A stretch of DNA of 64,000 nucleotides, taken from NCBI GenBank assembly GCA_001508155.1, contig LGFI01000001.1:155738-219737 (forward strand). Reading direction: 5' to 3'. Position numbers and translations under genes: made by a program. Every line of letters starts with the position of its first letter. The stretch's first letter is position 1. The stretch comes from Acetothermia bacterium 64_32. GTDB taxonomy: Bacteria > Bipolaricaulota > Bipolaricaulia > Bipolaricaulales > Bipolaricaulaceae. Below, piece after piece: positions 1-7,778 of the stretch. Under the pieces are notes generated by a model, which was not told the DNA's origin, did not search any database, and was given only the letters and a program-made list of their open reading frames with translations.

Positions 1-516
1 CAGGCCGCCTGCCCCGATCATGGCGGCGATGGCCGCGATCCCGATGTTGATCACCACCGCGTTCCTCAGGCCGGCCATGATCACCGGGGTGGCCAGGGGG
101 AGCTTGATCCGGGTGAGGATCTGAAGCTCGGACATCCCCATCCCCCGACCGGCCTCCACCACCGCCGGGTCCACCTCCTTGATCGCCGTGTAGGTATTGC
201 GGATCACCGGGAGGAGCCCGTACAAGACGAGGGCGGTCACCGCCACCCCAAACCCATAGGACTTGAGCCCCAGGGCGGCGAAAAGCGGCATCAGAAAGCC
301 GAACATGGCCAGGCTGGGGATGGTCATGATGATGTCAGAGAGGTAAAGGACGACGTCGGCGATCTTTTCCCTCCCCCTCCCCGTGATCCAGATCCCCAGG
401 GCCACCGCGATGATCAAGGAGATCCCGTTTGCCACCAGGATTATGTACAGGTGCTGAAGCGTCCACCCGGAGAGAAGATCTGGCCGCCGAAGAAGGAATT
501 GCCAAGCCTCTGCCAC
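1..516 (-). CDS. Osmolyte (glycine betaine/choline-type) ABC transporter permease, 3' end cut by window
   Basis: Reading the minus strand from a GTG at 516 gives 172 residues with no stop before the window edge. The product is a hydrophobic OpuBB/OpuCB/ProW-type permease: an N-terminal membrane segment, then the inner-membrane permease loop with the EAGRGMGMS stretch (the EAA motif that docks on the ATPase) followed by the LPLA and VIMAGLRNAVV stretches typical of the family. It would form the membrane channel for compatible-solute uptake. The GTG start is chosen because GGGAGGT lies 6 bases upstream and the N-terminus then matches family length. The ATPase and substrate-binding partners would lie outside the window to the left. 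Confidence 0.85.
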   Translation of the reverse strand, partial: MAEAWQFLLRRPDLLSGWTLQHLYIILVANGISLIIAVALGIWITGRGREKIADVVLYLSDIIMTIPSLAMFGFLMPLFAALGLKSYGFGVAVTALVLYGLLPVIRNTYTAIKEVDPAVVEAGRGMGMSELQILTRIKLPLATPVIMAGLRNAVVINIGIAAIAAMIGAGGL

Positions 517-538
517 CGGACTACCTCCCGTACCCCCC

Positions 539-567
539 ATCTTATAACAAAACTTTCCATTTGTCAA
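539..567 (-). promoter_or_regulatory. Sigma70-type promoter for the osmolyte permease
   Basis: On the minus strand TTGACA (562-567) is followed after 17 bases by TAAGAT (539-544), 23 bases before the permease start. It is divergent from the folD promoter. Confidence 0.55.
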
Positions 568-603
568 GAATGAAAAACTTCTTTCAAAGCTTTACCCCGT
601 GGG

Positions 604-632
604 TTGGACTTCCCCTTTAGTCTTGTTATAAT
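604..632 (+). promoter_or_regulatory. Sigma70-type promoter for the one-carbon operon
   Basis: TTGGAC (604-609), a 17-base spacer and a perfect TATAAT (627-632) sit 49 bases before the folD start. This is one of the clearest promoters in the window. Confidence 0.75.
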
Positions 633-680
633 GCTTGCAGAATTTGCGCTCAAGAATTTTTTCTTTCAAAAGGAGGGAGG

Positions 681-1556
681 GTGTTCATTGAGGGGAAGCG
701 GGTGGCTGAGGGGATAAGGGAGTGGGTGCGGCGGGAGGTCGAGGGGTTGCGGGGGCGGGGGGTGGAGCCGACCCTGGCCCCGCTTTTGGTGGGGGGGGAC
801 CCCGGGGCCGAGTTATATTTCCGCACCAAGAGGCGGCTGGCTGAAAAGCTCGGGATCCGCTTTCGGGGCGTGGAGCTTCCAGGGGATGTCCCCCAGGAGG
901 AGGTCATCCGCGTCGTCAGGGGGCTCGGGGGGGATGAAGGCGTCCACGGGCTTTTCGTGGAGTTCCCCCTGCCGGGGCACATCGACCCAGGTGAGGTGGT
1001 TCGGGCCATCCCTCCGGAGAAGGACGTCGACTGTGTTCACCCGGTGAACCTGGGGAAGCTCCTTTTCGGTGGGGCGGCTTCGGGCACCTACGCTGAACTC
1101 AGGGCGCGAGAGGACATGTTCCTTCCGACGACCCCTCAGGCGGTGATGGAGCTCCTTTCTGCCTATGGGGTGGGGCTTTCCGGAAAAGAGGCGGTGGTTG
1201 TAGGCGGGGGGGCGGTGGGCCTCCCCCTTTCGGTGCTCCTCCTGCGGGAGGGGCTCTCCACGGTCACCGTCTGCGATCGCAACACCCCTGATCTTGGGGC
1301 GGTCACCCGGCGGGCGGACGTCCTGTGCGTGGCGGTGGGGCGGCCTGGGCTCATCCGGGGGGATATGATCAAAGAGGGGGCGGTGGTGGTGGACATCGGG
1401 GTCAACCCCACCCCGGGCGGCATCGTCGGGGATGTGGACCTCGATAGCGCGGGGGAGGTGGCGAGCTACATCACCCCGGTCCCCGGCGGCGTGGGGCCGG
1501 TAACCACCGCCCTCATCATGGCCCATACCGTCCAGGCGGCTAAAAGGCTTTCTTGA
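681..1556 (+). CDS. folD: FolD-like methylene-THF dehydrogenase (cyclohydrolase site altered)
   Basis: A 291-residue FolD family protein, expected to oxidise 5,10-methylene-THF to methenyl-THF in the cytoplasm. The substrate Tyr46/Lys50 (YFRTK) and the C-terminal ITPVPGGVGPVTT signature are intact. Three family positions differ: the Gln of VQLPLP is Glu94 (VEFPLP), the Gly of KDVDG is Cys118, and the nucleotide loop normally GxSxxVG is GGGAVG. About 18 extra residues lie near 128-146. The GTG start has AGGAGGGAGG just upstream. The Gln is implicated in cyclohydrolase chemistry in characterised FolDs, so the enzyme may be dehydrogenase-only; the FchA-like gene at 3100 could supply the cyclohydrolase. 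It is first in a four-gene operon. Confidence 0.88.
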   Translation: MFIEGKRVAEGIREWVRREVEGLRGRGVEPTLAPLLVGGDPGAELYFRTKRRLAEKLGIRFRGVELPGDVPQEEVIRVVRGLGGDEGVHGLFVEFPLPGHIDPGEVVRAIPPEKDVDCVHPVNLGKLLFGGAASGTYAELRAREDMFLPTTPQAVMELLSAYGVGLSGKEAVVVGGGAVGLPLSVLLLREGLSTVTVCDRNTPDLGAVTRRADVLCVAVGRPGLIRGDMIKEGAVVVDIGVNPTPGGIVGDVDLDSAGEVASYITPVPGGVGPVTTALIMAHTVQAAKRLS

Positions 1557-1558
1557 AA

Positions 1559-2197
1559 ATGGTTGAATTTACTAAGATTGAGCCCACATTTCGGGAGGAG
1601 GAGGTCCTCAGGTACCTGGGCTATGGGGGGCGTCCTCCTCGGATGGTGGAGGGGAGGCTTGGGGCGCTGGTGGGGGTGGCGCGGGGTTTGCTCCGGCCGC
1701 GGGCCGTCTGGGGGGTTTATGGGAGAGCCGAGCTTGGGGGAAAGGAGCTCGCGGTGCTGCCCGAGCCGATAAGGGGGGTGGAGCTCTTCGCCTTGGCCCT
1801 CTGCACGGTGGGGGATCGGGTCGACGATGAGATCCGGGCGCTTGCCTCTGAGGGGAAAGGGGCAGAGGCCCTGATCATGGACGCCCTCGCCACGGCGGCG
1901 GTCTCGGAGCTCGCGGAGAAGGTGGCCAAAAAGATCCGGGGGTGGGCGCAAGGGAGGGGGTATTCTTCCTCCCGGGCCTTTGAGCCCGGGGTGGGGGGCT
2001 TCCCCCTGGCCGGCCAAAGGCTGATCTTCGACCGCCTCCCCGCCGGGGAGCTGGGGGTTTCCCTGACCGGGGACCTCATGATGAGGCCACGCAAGTCCCT
2101 TTCCTTCCTGATCGGGATCGGAAAGGACATCGCCGAGGCCCCCGGCCCGTTCTCCTGCGCCGGCTGCCGAAAAGGGGCTTGCCCGTTTCGCAGGTAG
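1559..2197 (+). CDS. MetH activation-domain-like protein
   Basis: About 212 residues resembling the stand-alone B12-dependent methionine synthase activation domain (Thermotoga TM0269-like). The diagnostic stretch is residues ~140-185: EPGVGGFPLAGQ, then LGVSLTGDLMMRPRKSLSF, matching the family's SxGY...Q...IGV.LT...MM.P.KSVS pattern. It ends with a Cys-rich tail (CAGCRKGAC) seen in stand-alone members, probably a metal or cluster site. In MetH this domain binds SAM and reactivates oxidised cobalamin. The ATG at 1559 follows the folD stop by two bases; a TTG at 1553 overlapping folD is an alternative. Next to a homocysteine methyltransferase it suggests a split corrinoid methyltransferase or reactivation system. 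Confidence 0.72.
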   Translation: MVEFTKIEPTFREEEVLRYLGYGGRPPRMVEGRLGALVGVARGLLRPRAVWGVYGRAELGGKELAVLPEPIRGVELFALALCTVGDRVDDEIRALASEGKGAEALIMDALATAAVSELAEKVAKKIRGWAQGRGYSSSRAFEPGVGGFPLAGQRLIFDRLPAGELGVSLTGDLMMRPRKSLSFLIGIGKDIAEAPGPFSCAGCRKGACPFRR

Positions 2198-2224
2198 CTT
2201 CGATCGGGTAACCTTATCCCGGAG

Positions 2225-3118
2225 ATGGCCGGCGACCTCCTTGAGCTGCTTAGGCGCCCGGGGCCCATCCTGCTGGATGGGGCGATGGGCACGCGGCTTA
2301 TGGAGCTGGGGCTCCCGCCGGGGATGCCCCCAGAGCTTCTGAACGAAGAGGCCCCCGATGCGGTCCTTGAGGTGCACAGGAGCTATATCGCGGCGGGTTC
2401 CCAGGTGATCCTCACCAACTCCTTCGGCGCCAACCGCAGGAAACTGGCCCGCCTGGGGCTCGGGGACCGGGCGGCGGGCCTGGCGACCAGGGCCGCCGAG
2501 CTCGCCCGAGGGGCGGGGGGCAGGGTGGTGCTGGGCTCCATCGGCCCGGTGGGGGAGCTCCTTCGACCCCTGGGGAAGCTGACGCTGGAGGAGGCTCAGG
2601 AGGCCTATGTCGAGCAGGCCGTGGCCCTGGCCCGGGGGGGCGTGGACGGGCTCCTCCTGGAGACCTTCTTCGACCTCGAGGAGCTCAAGGCGGCCCTGAG
2701 GGGGGTGGTTGCGGCCACCGGGCTCCCGGTGCTCTGCTCCATGTCCTTTGGGGCCAAGGGGAAGACCATGATGGGGGTCTCCGTGGAGCGGTTCGTCCGG
2801 GAGATCGAGGGGCTGGGGGAGGAAAGGGTTGTGGCCGTGGGGGCGAACTGCGGGGCCGGGCCGAAGGAGATGGAGGCCATCGCCGAAGGCCTGTGTGCCG
2901 CCGCCGGGCGGCTTCCGGTTTTGGTGAAGCCCAATGCGGGCAGGCCCGAGCTGGTGGACGGGCGCACGGTTTACCAGACCCCACCGGGGGAGTTCGCAAG
3001 AAGCGCCGGGAAGTGGCTCCGGGCAGGGGTGAAGCTCGTGGGGGGCTGTTGTGGGACCACGGCCGAACACATAAGGGCGCTGGCGGAGCTGATCGAAAGA
3101 TGGACGAAAGGGACTTGA
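2225..3118 (+). CDS. Homocysteine S-methyltransferase domain protein (MetH N-terminal-like)
   Basis: A 297-residue single-domain protein of the betaine-homocysteine methyltransferase/MetH N-terminal (TIM barrel) family. It has LLDGAMGTRLM near the start, the ILTNSFGAN motif (62-70) and the three zinc cysteines, Cys209 in GANCG and Cys275-Cys276 in GGCCGT. It would transfer a methyl group to homocysteine to make methionine. There is no cobalamin or methyl-THF-binding domain here, so a corrinoid partner must be encoded elsewhere; the preceding MetH-activation-like gene fits that. The ATG start is 27 bases after the upstream stop. Confidence 0.88.
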   Translation: MAGDLLELLRRPGPILLDGAMGTRLMELGLPPGMPPELLNEEAPDAVLEVHRSYIAAGSQVILTNSFGANRRKLARLGLGDRAAGLATRAAELARGAGGRVVLGSIGPVGELLRPLGKLTLEEAQEAYVEQAVALARGGVDGLLLETFFDLEELKAALRGVVAATGLPVLCSMSFGAKGKTMMGVSVERFVREIEGLGEERVVAVGANCGAGPKEMEAIAEGLCAAAGRLPVLVKPNAGRPELVDGRTVYQTPPGEFARSAGKWLRAGVKLVGGCCGTTAEHIRALAELIERWTKGT

Positions 3119-3759
3119 AGGACGTGGAGGGGTTCCTGGCCGAGCTTGGGTCCCCAGAGCCGATCCCCGGTGGCGGGGCGGCGGCCGCCCTGGTGGGGGC
3201 GCTGGCGGCCGCCCTGGTGGGGATGGTGGCCGGCATCTCCGCCCGCAAGGCGGCCCCGGAGGGAGGGCTCCTTGGGCGCCTCAAGGAGGAGGCGGAGGGG
3301 ACCCGCGCGGCCCTGGCGAAGGCCATGGGGGAGGATGCCGCCGCCTACGGGCGGGTGGCCGCGGCCCTGAGGTTGCCCAAGGGGACCGTTGAGGAGAAGG
3401 CCGCCCGGGAAAGGGCCCTCCAGGGGGCCCTGCGGAAGGCGGCCGAGGTCCCCCTCTCCACGGCCGAGCGGGCCCTGAGGGTGCTCGAGCTCTGTGAAGA
3501 AGTCCTCCCTCTGGCCTCCCGGCACCTGCGAAGCGACATCGCGGTGGCAGTGCGGCTGGCCCAGGCCGCGGTGCACTCCGCCCTTTACAACGTGGACGCA
3601 AACTGCCTATGGATGAAGGACGAGGATTTCCTGGGGAACGTGCGCGCACTGCGGACAAGGCTTGCGGAGGAGGCGGATAAGAAGGCTTTTTCCATGCTTG
3701 GGCGGCTTGAGGAAGGCCTGAAAAGCTGGCTGGGAGAGAGGGATTCGAACCCCCACTAG
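3100..3759 (+). CDS. fchA: Methenyl-THF cyclohydrolase / formimino-THF cyclodeaminase family (FchA-like)
   Basis: A 219-residue all-helical FTCD cyclodeaminase-family protein. The N-terminal PIPGGGAAAALVGALAAALVGMV and the C-terminal SDIAVAVRLAQAA...NVDANCLWMKDE blocks are the family hallmarks. Stand-alone members in acetogens act as methenyl-THF cyclohydrolase (FchA), which fits the one-carbon operon better than histidine breakdown. The ATG at 3100 overlaps the previous gene by 19 bases. The last 11 codons (ending GERDSNPH) are antisense to the tRNA-Gln gene, so the stop codon lies inside the tRNA sequence. That tail is not expected to be conserved in relatives. Confidence 0.82.
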   Translation: MDERDLKDVEGFLAELGSPEPIPGGGAAAALVGALAAALVGMVAGISARKAAPEGGLLGRLKEEAEGTRAALAKAMGEDAAAYGRVAAALRLPKGTVEEKAARERALQGALRKAAEVPLSTAERALRVLELCEEVLPLASRHLRSDIAVAVRLAQAAVHSALYNVDANCLWMKDEDFLGNVRALRTRLAEEADKKAFSMLGRLEEGLKSWLGERDSNPH

Positions 3760-3800
3760 CAGGTCCAGAGCCTGCCGGCCTACCATTAGCCGATCTCCCA
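3727..3800 (-). tRNA. tRNA-Gln (anticodon CTG)
   Basis: The minus strand folds as a cloverleaf: acceptor TGGGAGA/TCTCCCA, anticodon stem GCAGG/CCTGC enclosing the loop CTCTGGA (anticodon CTG, Gln), T arm with GGTTCGAATCC, discriminator G, and an encoded CCA at 3727-3729. Its 3' part is antisense to the end of the fchA-like gene. Confidence 0.93.
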
Positions 3801-3810
3801 GTGGGCTTTT

Positions 3811-3838
3811 ATTCTACCCCACCCCTGGGGGTTATCAA
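3811..3838 (-). promoter_or_regulatory. Promoter of tRNA-Gln(CTG)
   Basis: On the minus strand TTGATA (3833-3838), 16 bases, then TAGAAT (3811-3816), ending 10 bases before the tRNA 5' end. Confidence 0.6.
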
Positions 3839-3874
3839 AGTTCCCGGCGGGGGAAGCCCCACGCCCCGGGGAGC

Positions 3875-6166
3875 TCAGAGTTCCACGATGGTGACGCCCT
3901 CGCCTCCCTCGGCCGGCGGGGCCAGGTAAAAGCCGCGAACATAGGGGAGGGAGGCGAGGTACTCATGCAGGGCCCTTCTCAGGGTGCCGGTGCCCTTGCC
4001 GTGGATCAGCCTTCCGGTGTGTACCCCGGAAAGGAGCAGCCGGTCCAGCCACTCCTCCACCCGGCGCCTCGCCTCCTCCACGGTGAGGCCCCGCACCGAC
4101 AGCTCCAGGGGCACCGAGGTGTGCACCGGAAGGTCGGGCCGGACAGGGGCCCGGGGCGGGGCCTGGGCCCGCTCCAGCGCCCCCGGCGGAAGCTCCACCC
4201 TCCTCCCCTTCACCTCCACCTCCACCCTGTCCCCTTGGACCCTGCGCACCACCCCCACCGCCCCGGTGGCCAGGATCCTTACGGTATCGCCCTCCTTGAG
4301 CCTGGGGGCAGGACGCCTTTTTTGGGGGAGGTGGGGCAGCCCCCCGGAGAGGGACTCCACCCGCCGCAGGATCTCCCGCCGCCCTTGGACCGACTCCAGC
4401 TCCCTCGCCCGGGCGATGAGCCCGGCAAGCTCCTTCCTGGCCGCCCGCAGCTCCTCCTCCAGGCGCGCCAGCTCCCGGGAGATGGCCTCGGCCTTCTTCT
4501 CCTTGAGGGCAGAAAGACGCCTCTCGTAGTCCTCCTTTAGCCGGCGCACCACCTGCCTTTCCGCCTCAAGATCAGCCCGCAGCCTGCGGGCCGCCGCCCG
4601 CTCCCGTGAAAGCTCCTGGATGATCTCCTCCGCCCGGATCTCCCCCGAGCTAAACGAGCTTTTCGCCCGCTCCACCAGCTCCCTAGAGAGCCCCAGCCGC
4701 TCGGCGATCTCCAGGGCGCAGGACCTGCCCGGCACCCCCTCCAATACCCGGTAGGTAGGGGAAAGGCTGTCCAGGTCGAACTCCATGGAACAGGAAAGCA
4801 CCCCCGGGTGCTTCACCGCGAAGTTCTTGAGCGGGGTGAGGTGGGTGGCCACCGCCGCCGTGCACCCCACCTCGAGCAGGTGCTCCAGGATAGCCAGGCC
4901 CAACGCCGCCCCCTCCTGGGGGTCCGTCCCCGCCCCCAGCTCGTCCAGGAGCACCAAGGTCCGCTCGTCGACCTCGGAAAGGATCCCCACGATGTTCTTC
5001 ATGTGGGAGGAGAAGGTGGAAAGGTTCTGCTCGATCGACTGTTCCTCCCCGATGTCCGAGCGGATCCGGTCGAACACGGAGAGGGCGGTGCGGGGGGAGG
5101 CCGGTATGGGGACCCCGCACTGGGTAAGGGCACAGAAAAGGCCGATGGTCTTCAGGGTAACGGTCTTTCCTCCGGTGTTGGGGCCGGTGATCACCGCCAC
5201 CTTCCTTTCCCCGCCGAAGCCGATGGTGACGGGCACCGCCCGGGCACCCAGGAGGGGATGCCGGGCCTCCACCAGTTCCACCCGCCCGTCTTCGGCGAGG
5301 CTGGGGATGGTGGCCTCCCAGGCCAGGGCGAAGCGGGCACGGGCATAGAGGGAATCGATCCTGGCGAGGACCTCCATGTCGGCCCGGATGTGTTTTTCCT
5401 GGGACAGGAACCGCCCCAGGAGCTCGGCCAGGACCCGCAGCCGCTCCCGCCAGATGTCGTCCTCCAGCTCCCGCAGGCGGTTGTTGGCCTGGACCAAGGA
5501 GGCAGGTTCGCAGAAAAGCGTCTGGCCGCTTGCCGACGACTCGTGCACCACCACCCGCACCGCCCCCTGGGCGCCGGACTTGAGGGGCACCACCAGCCTC
5601 CCGCCCCGCTGGGTGACCACCGGCTCCTGTACCAGGGCCCGATGGCGGTCGATGAACCGCCTCAGGGCGGCGGTTATCTCCTCGGTGAGCGCCCGCTTTC
5701 GGCGCCCAAGTTCCCTGAGCTTGGGGGTGGCGTCCTCCCGGATCTCCCCCCGGTCGTCTATCGTCCGGCGGATGGCCGTGGCCAGCCCCCCTTGATCGGA
5801 GAGCCGGCCGGCCAGGGCGGAAAGCCGCGGCGTCCTGGGGCCGCTCAGGGCGAGCTGGACCTCCCCGGCCGCCTCCAGGGTCCCGGCGATCGCAAGCAGC
5901 TCTTCCCCGGACAGGTCCCCCTTGGACTTGGCCCGGTCGATCAGGGGACGTAGGTCGGAGATGGGGCCCGGGGAGAAGCCCCCCCGCACCGCCTCCAACA
6001 TCTCCTCCACCAGGCTGAACTCCCGGGCGATCCTTTCCCTGTCCGCGGTGGGGGAAAGGGAGAGGATCTCGGCCCTCCCCAGCTCCGAGGCGGCATAGGA
6101 GGCCACGATCTGAAGAACGGAATCCAGCTCCAGGTCCCTGCGGGTGCGGGGGTTGAGGACGCTCAT
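3875..6166 (-). CDS. mutS2: MutS2 family endonuclease
   Basis: A 763-residue MutS2. Residues 1-300 are the MutS core/clamp helices, Walker A GPNTGGKT is at 328-335, Walker B and dimer motifs follow (VLLDELGAGTDPQEG), then a charged coiled coil (~510-610), a KOW-like beta segment, and a C-terminal Smr nuclease domain (from ~680, with HGKGTGTLR). The usual Smr motif LDLRG reads LSVRG here. MutS2 proteins act on branched DNA or collided ribosomes rather than in mismatch repair. The ATG overlaps the fabK stop as ATGA, so the two genes are cotranscribed and probably translationally coupled. Confidence 0.95.
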   Translation of the reverse strand: MSVLNPRTRRDLELDSVLQIVASYAASELGRAEILSLSPTADRERIAREFSLVEEMLEAVRGGFSPGPISDLRPLIDRAKSKGDLSGEELLAIAGTLEAAGEVQLALSGPRTPRLSALAGRLSDQGGLATAIRRTIDDRGEIREDATPKLRELGRRKRALTEEITAALRRFIDRHRALVQEPVVTQRGGRLVVPLKSGAQGAVRVVVHESSASGQTLFCEPASLVQANNRLRELEDDIWRERLRVLAELLGRFLSQEKHIRADMEVLARIDSLYARARFALAWEATIPSLAEDGRVELVEARHPLLGARAVPVTIGFGGERKVAVITGPNTGGKTVTLKTIGLFCALTQCGVPIPASPRTALSVFDRIRSDIGEEQSIEQNLSTFSSHMKNIVGILSEVDERTLVLLDELGAGTDPQEGAALGLAILEHLLEVGCTAAVATHLTPLKNFAVKHPGVLSCSMEFDLDSLSPTYRVLEGVPGRSCALEIAERLGLSRELVERAKSSFSSGEIRAEEIIQELSRERAAARRLRADLEAERQVVRRLKEDYERRLSALKEKKAEAISRELARLEEELRAARKELAGLIARARELESVQGRREILRRVESLSGGLPHLPQKRRPAPRLKEGDTVRILATGAVGVVRRVQGDRVEVEVKGRRVELPPGALERAQAPPRAPVRPDLPVHTSVPLELSVRGLTVEEARRRVEEWLDRLLLSGVHTGRLIHGKGTGTLRRALHEYLASLPYVRGFYLAPPAEGGEGVTIVEL

Positions 6167-7107
6167 GGGACGGGGAAGTCCACCCCCCTCGAGAGGATCT
6201 CGGCCGCCGTCTTCACCATCTCTTCGATGATCTCGGCCGCGGGCTTTATCTCGCGGATGAGCCCTGCGACCTGGCCGGCCATGAGGGAGCCGGTCTCAAG
6301 GTCGCCTTCATAGACCGCCCGCCTGAGGCCCCCCACGGCCAGGGACTCGAACTCCTCCGGGTCCCTCCCCTCGGCCTCGTAGCGGGCCAGGGTCTTGGTG
6401 AGCTTGTTTGTGAGGCACCTCACCGGCCGGCCCAAGGATCGGCCGGTGATGGTGGTGGCCCGGTCGCCGGCCTTGAGGACCGCCTGCTTGTAGTTCTCGT
6501 GGACCGGGGCCTCGACGGAAGCCAGGAACCGGGTGCCCACCTGGACCCCTTCCGCCCCCAGGGCGAGGGCGGCGGCCATGCCCCGGCCGTCTGCGATCCC
6601 CCCGGCGGCCACCACCGGGATCGAGACCGCGTCCACCACCTGGGGCAGAAGGGCCATGGTGGTCTCGGTGCCGATGTGCCCCCCGGACTCCATCCCCTCG
6701 GCGATCACCCCATCGGCCCCGAGTTTCTCCATGCGCTGGGCCAAGGCCACCGCCGGCACCACGGGGAACACCTTGACCCCGGCCCCTTTAAGGGAGTCCA
6801 TGTACTTTGCCGGGCTTCCGGCCCCGGTGGTCACAAGGGGCACCCGAGCCCGCACCACCACCTCCACCTGCTCGGGCACCTTCGGGTCCATGAGCATCAG
6901 GTTCACCCCGAACGGACGGTCCGTGGCCTTGCGCACCAGCTGGATCTGACGCTCCAGCTCCTCGGGGGGCATGCCCCCCGCCCCGATGATCCCAAGACCT
7001 CCGGCATTGGAGACCGCCGAAACCAAAGGCTCCCTGGCCACATGGGCCATCCCCCCCAAGAAGATCGGATACCTGATCCCCAAAAGCCTGCAGATTCGAT
7101 TCGCCAT
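6163..7107 (-). CDS. fabK: FabK-type enoyl-ACP reductase / nitronate monooxygenase family flavoprotein
   Basis: A 314-residue FMN TIM-barrel protein. N-terminal YPIFLGGMAHVA, central EGMESGGHIG, and the phosphate-binding PVVAAGGIADGRGMAAALALGAEGVQVGTRFLAS are shared by FabK and 2-nitropropane dioxygenase; length and the SGGH motif favour FabK, which reduces trans-2-enoyl-ACP in fatty-acid elongation. The ATG at 7107 gives the canonical N-terminus (MANRICRLLGI); extensions to 7185 would run through the promoter. No Shine-Dalgarno precedes this ATG and a promoter -10 ends 8 bases upstream, so the transcript is probably leaderless. It is followed by mutS2. Confidence 0.87.
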   Translation of the reverse strand: MANRICRLLGIRYPIFLGGMAHVAREPLVSAVSNAGGLGIIGAGGMPPEELERQIQLVRKATDRPFGVNLMLMDPKVPEQVEVVVRARVPLVTTGAGSPAKYMDSLKGAGVKVFPVVPAVALAQRMEKLGADGVIAEGMESGGHIGTETTMALLPQVVDAVSIPVVAAGGIADGRGMAAALALGAEGVQVGTRFLASVEAPVHENYKQAVLKAGDRATTITGRSLGRPVRCLTNKLTKTLARYEAEGRDPEEFESLAVGGLRRAVYEGDLETGSLMAGQVAGLIREIKPAAEIIEEMVKTAAEILSRGVDFPVP

Positions 7108-7115
7108 GACAGGAG

Positions 7116-7144
7116 AATATAGCCCGACTGCGCAGGTACCCCAA
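7116..7144 (-). promoter_or_regulatory. Promoter for fabK-mutS2, predicting a leaderless mRNA
   Basis: On the minus strand TTGGGG (7139-7144), 17 bases, TATATT (7116-7121). Only 8 bases separate the -10 box from the fabK ATG, placing the expected transcription start at or next to the start codon. Confidence 0.65.
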
Positions 7145-7184
7145 CCGGCCCGTGCCACATCCTGGAGTCCTCCCACCGGGAGCA

Positions 7185-7193
7185 TGATATAAT
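7185..7193 (+). promoter_or_regulatory. Extended -10 promoter for the toxin-antitoxin triad
   Basis: TGATATAAT: a perfect TATAAT at 7188-7193 with an upstream TGn extension and no good -35. It lies 35 bases before the first gene and is divergent from the fabK promoter. Confidence 0.6.
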
Positions 7194-7228
7194 CTTGTCG
7201 AGAAGATGAACGTTAGGGCAGGGAGATC

Positions 7229-7480
7229 ATGAAGATCAAATATGGCGGAGAAGAAATCGAGGTCGACCTGGTGGATGTCGTAGAAGCGAAGGAACCTTGG
7301 GCAGAATATAAACTGTCAGACGGCACCAAATTGAAGGTCAGGTTCGTCTTGGGAGCTGTGTATAGGGCGAAGGACAAATACACGGAAGGCGGCGATCCGG
7401 TTTACATAACGAGATCACAAAACATCGTGGTAGCGATCGTCCCTGATGAGCTCAGGAAGGAGGGACAAAATGGCGACTAG
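7229..7480 (+). CDS. Small conserved-looking protein at the head of a toxin-antitoxin operon
   Basis: 83 residues, acidic and beta-rich (starts MKIKYGGEEIEVDLVDVV). It has a good AGGGAG ribosome site 5 bases before the ATG and its own extended -10 promoter. I do not recognise the family. It overlaps the next gene by 11 bases, and that gene overlaps the RelE-type toxin gene, so the three form one tightly coupled unit. A role as a third component or regulator of the toxin-antitoxin pair is inference from position only; a small enzyme subunit is equally possible. Confidence 0.7.
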   Translation: MKIKYGGEEIEVDLVDVVEAKEPWAEYKLSDGTKLKVRFVLGAVYRAKDKYTEGGDPVYITRSQNIVVAIVPDELRKEGQNGD

Positions 7481-7778
7481 ATGCGATCGGCTGGATGCTA
7501 ACGTTACGCTAAAAACGGATATCATGCGGTTAAGAACCGACCAGAGCGTTTGGTCGTCGATGATGGAGGGGGAGACGGTAATCCTGGCCTCCTCTGAAAG
7601 CAATATACCACGCGGGCAGGAGTGGTTTTGGACACCCCAGTGGCAAGCTGGGGAACGGGAGGCTTCCCGCGAACTAGAGGAAGGCCGCGGTTTCGGTCCG
7701 TTTGAGTCGGTCGCGGAAATGAAGGCTTGCTTTGAAGCGTGGAGGAAAGCCCAGGAAACCGCCAAGGCGGGTTCTTGA
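7470..7778 (+). CDS. Antitoxin-like protein preceding a RelE-type toxin
   Basis: 102 residues. The C-terminal half (WFWTPQWQAGEREASRELEEGRG, then FESVAEMKACFEAW) has the pattern of the toxin-binding tails of antitoxins found directly upstream of RelE-family toxins. The N-terminus shows no clear AbrB or ribbon-helix-helix fold, so DNA binding is unproven. GGAGGG lies 8 bases before the ATG at 7470. Its 3' end overlaps the toxin gene by 47 bases, the usual antitoxin-then-toxin order. Confidence 0.7.
   Translation: MATRCDRLDANVTLKTDIMRLRTDQSVWSSMMEGETVILASSESNIPRGQEWFWTPQWQAGEREASRELEEGRGFGPFESVAEMKACFEAWRKAQETAKAGS

Noticed and set aside
429..620. 63-codon plus-strand frame across the permease promoter
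   Set aside because: It overlaps the permease 5' end antisense and both divergent promoters; no ribosome site.
813..3070. Long open frames antisense to folD and the methyltransferase genes
   Set aside because: High-GC shadow frames of low complexity (Pro/Arg/His-rich) without ribosome sites or family motifs; the plus-strand genes are clear.
3965..5953. Plus-strand open frames opposite mutS2
   Set aside because: Antisense shadows of a well-identified gene; composition is typical of frameshadow translation.
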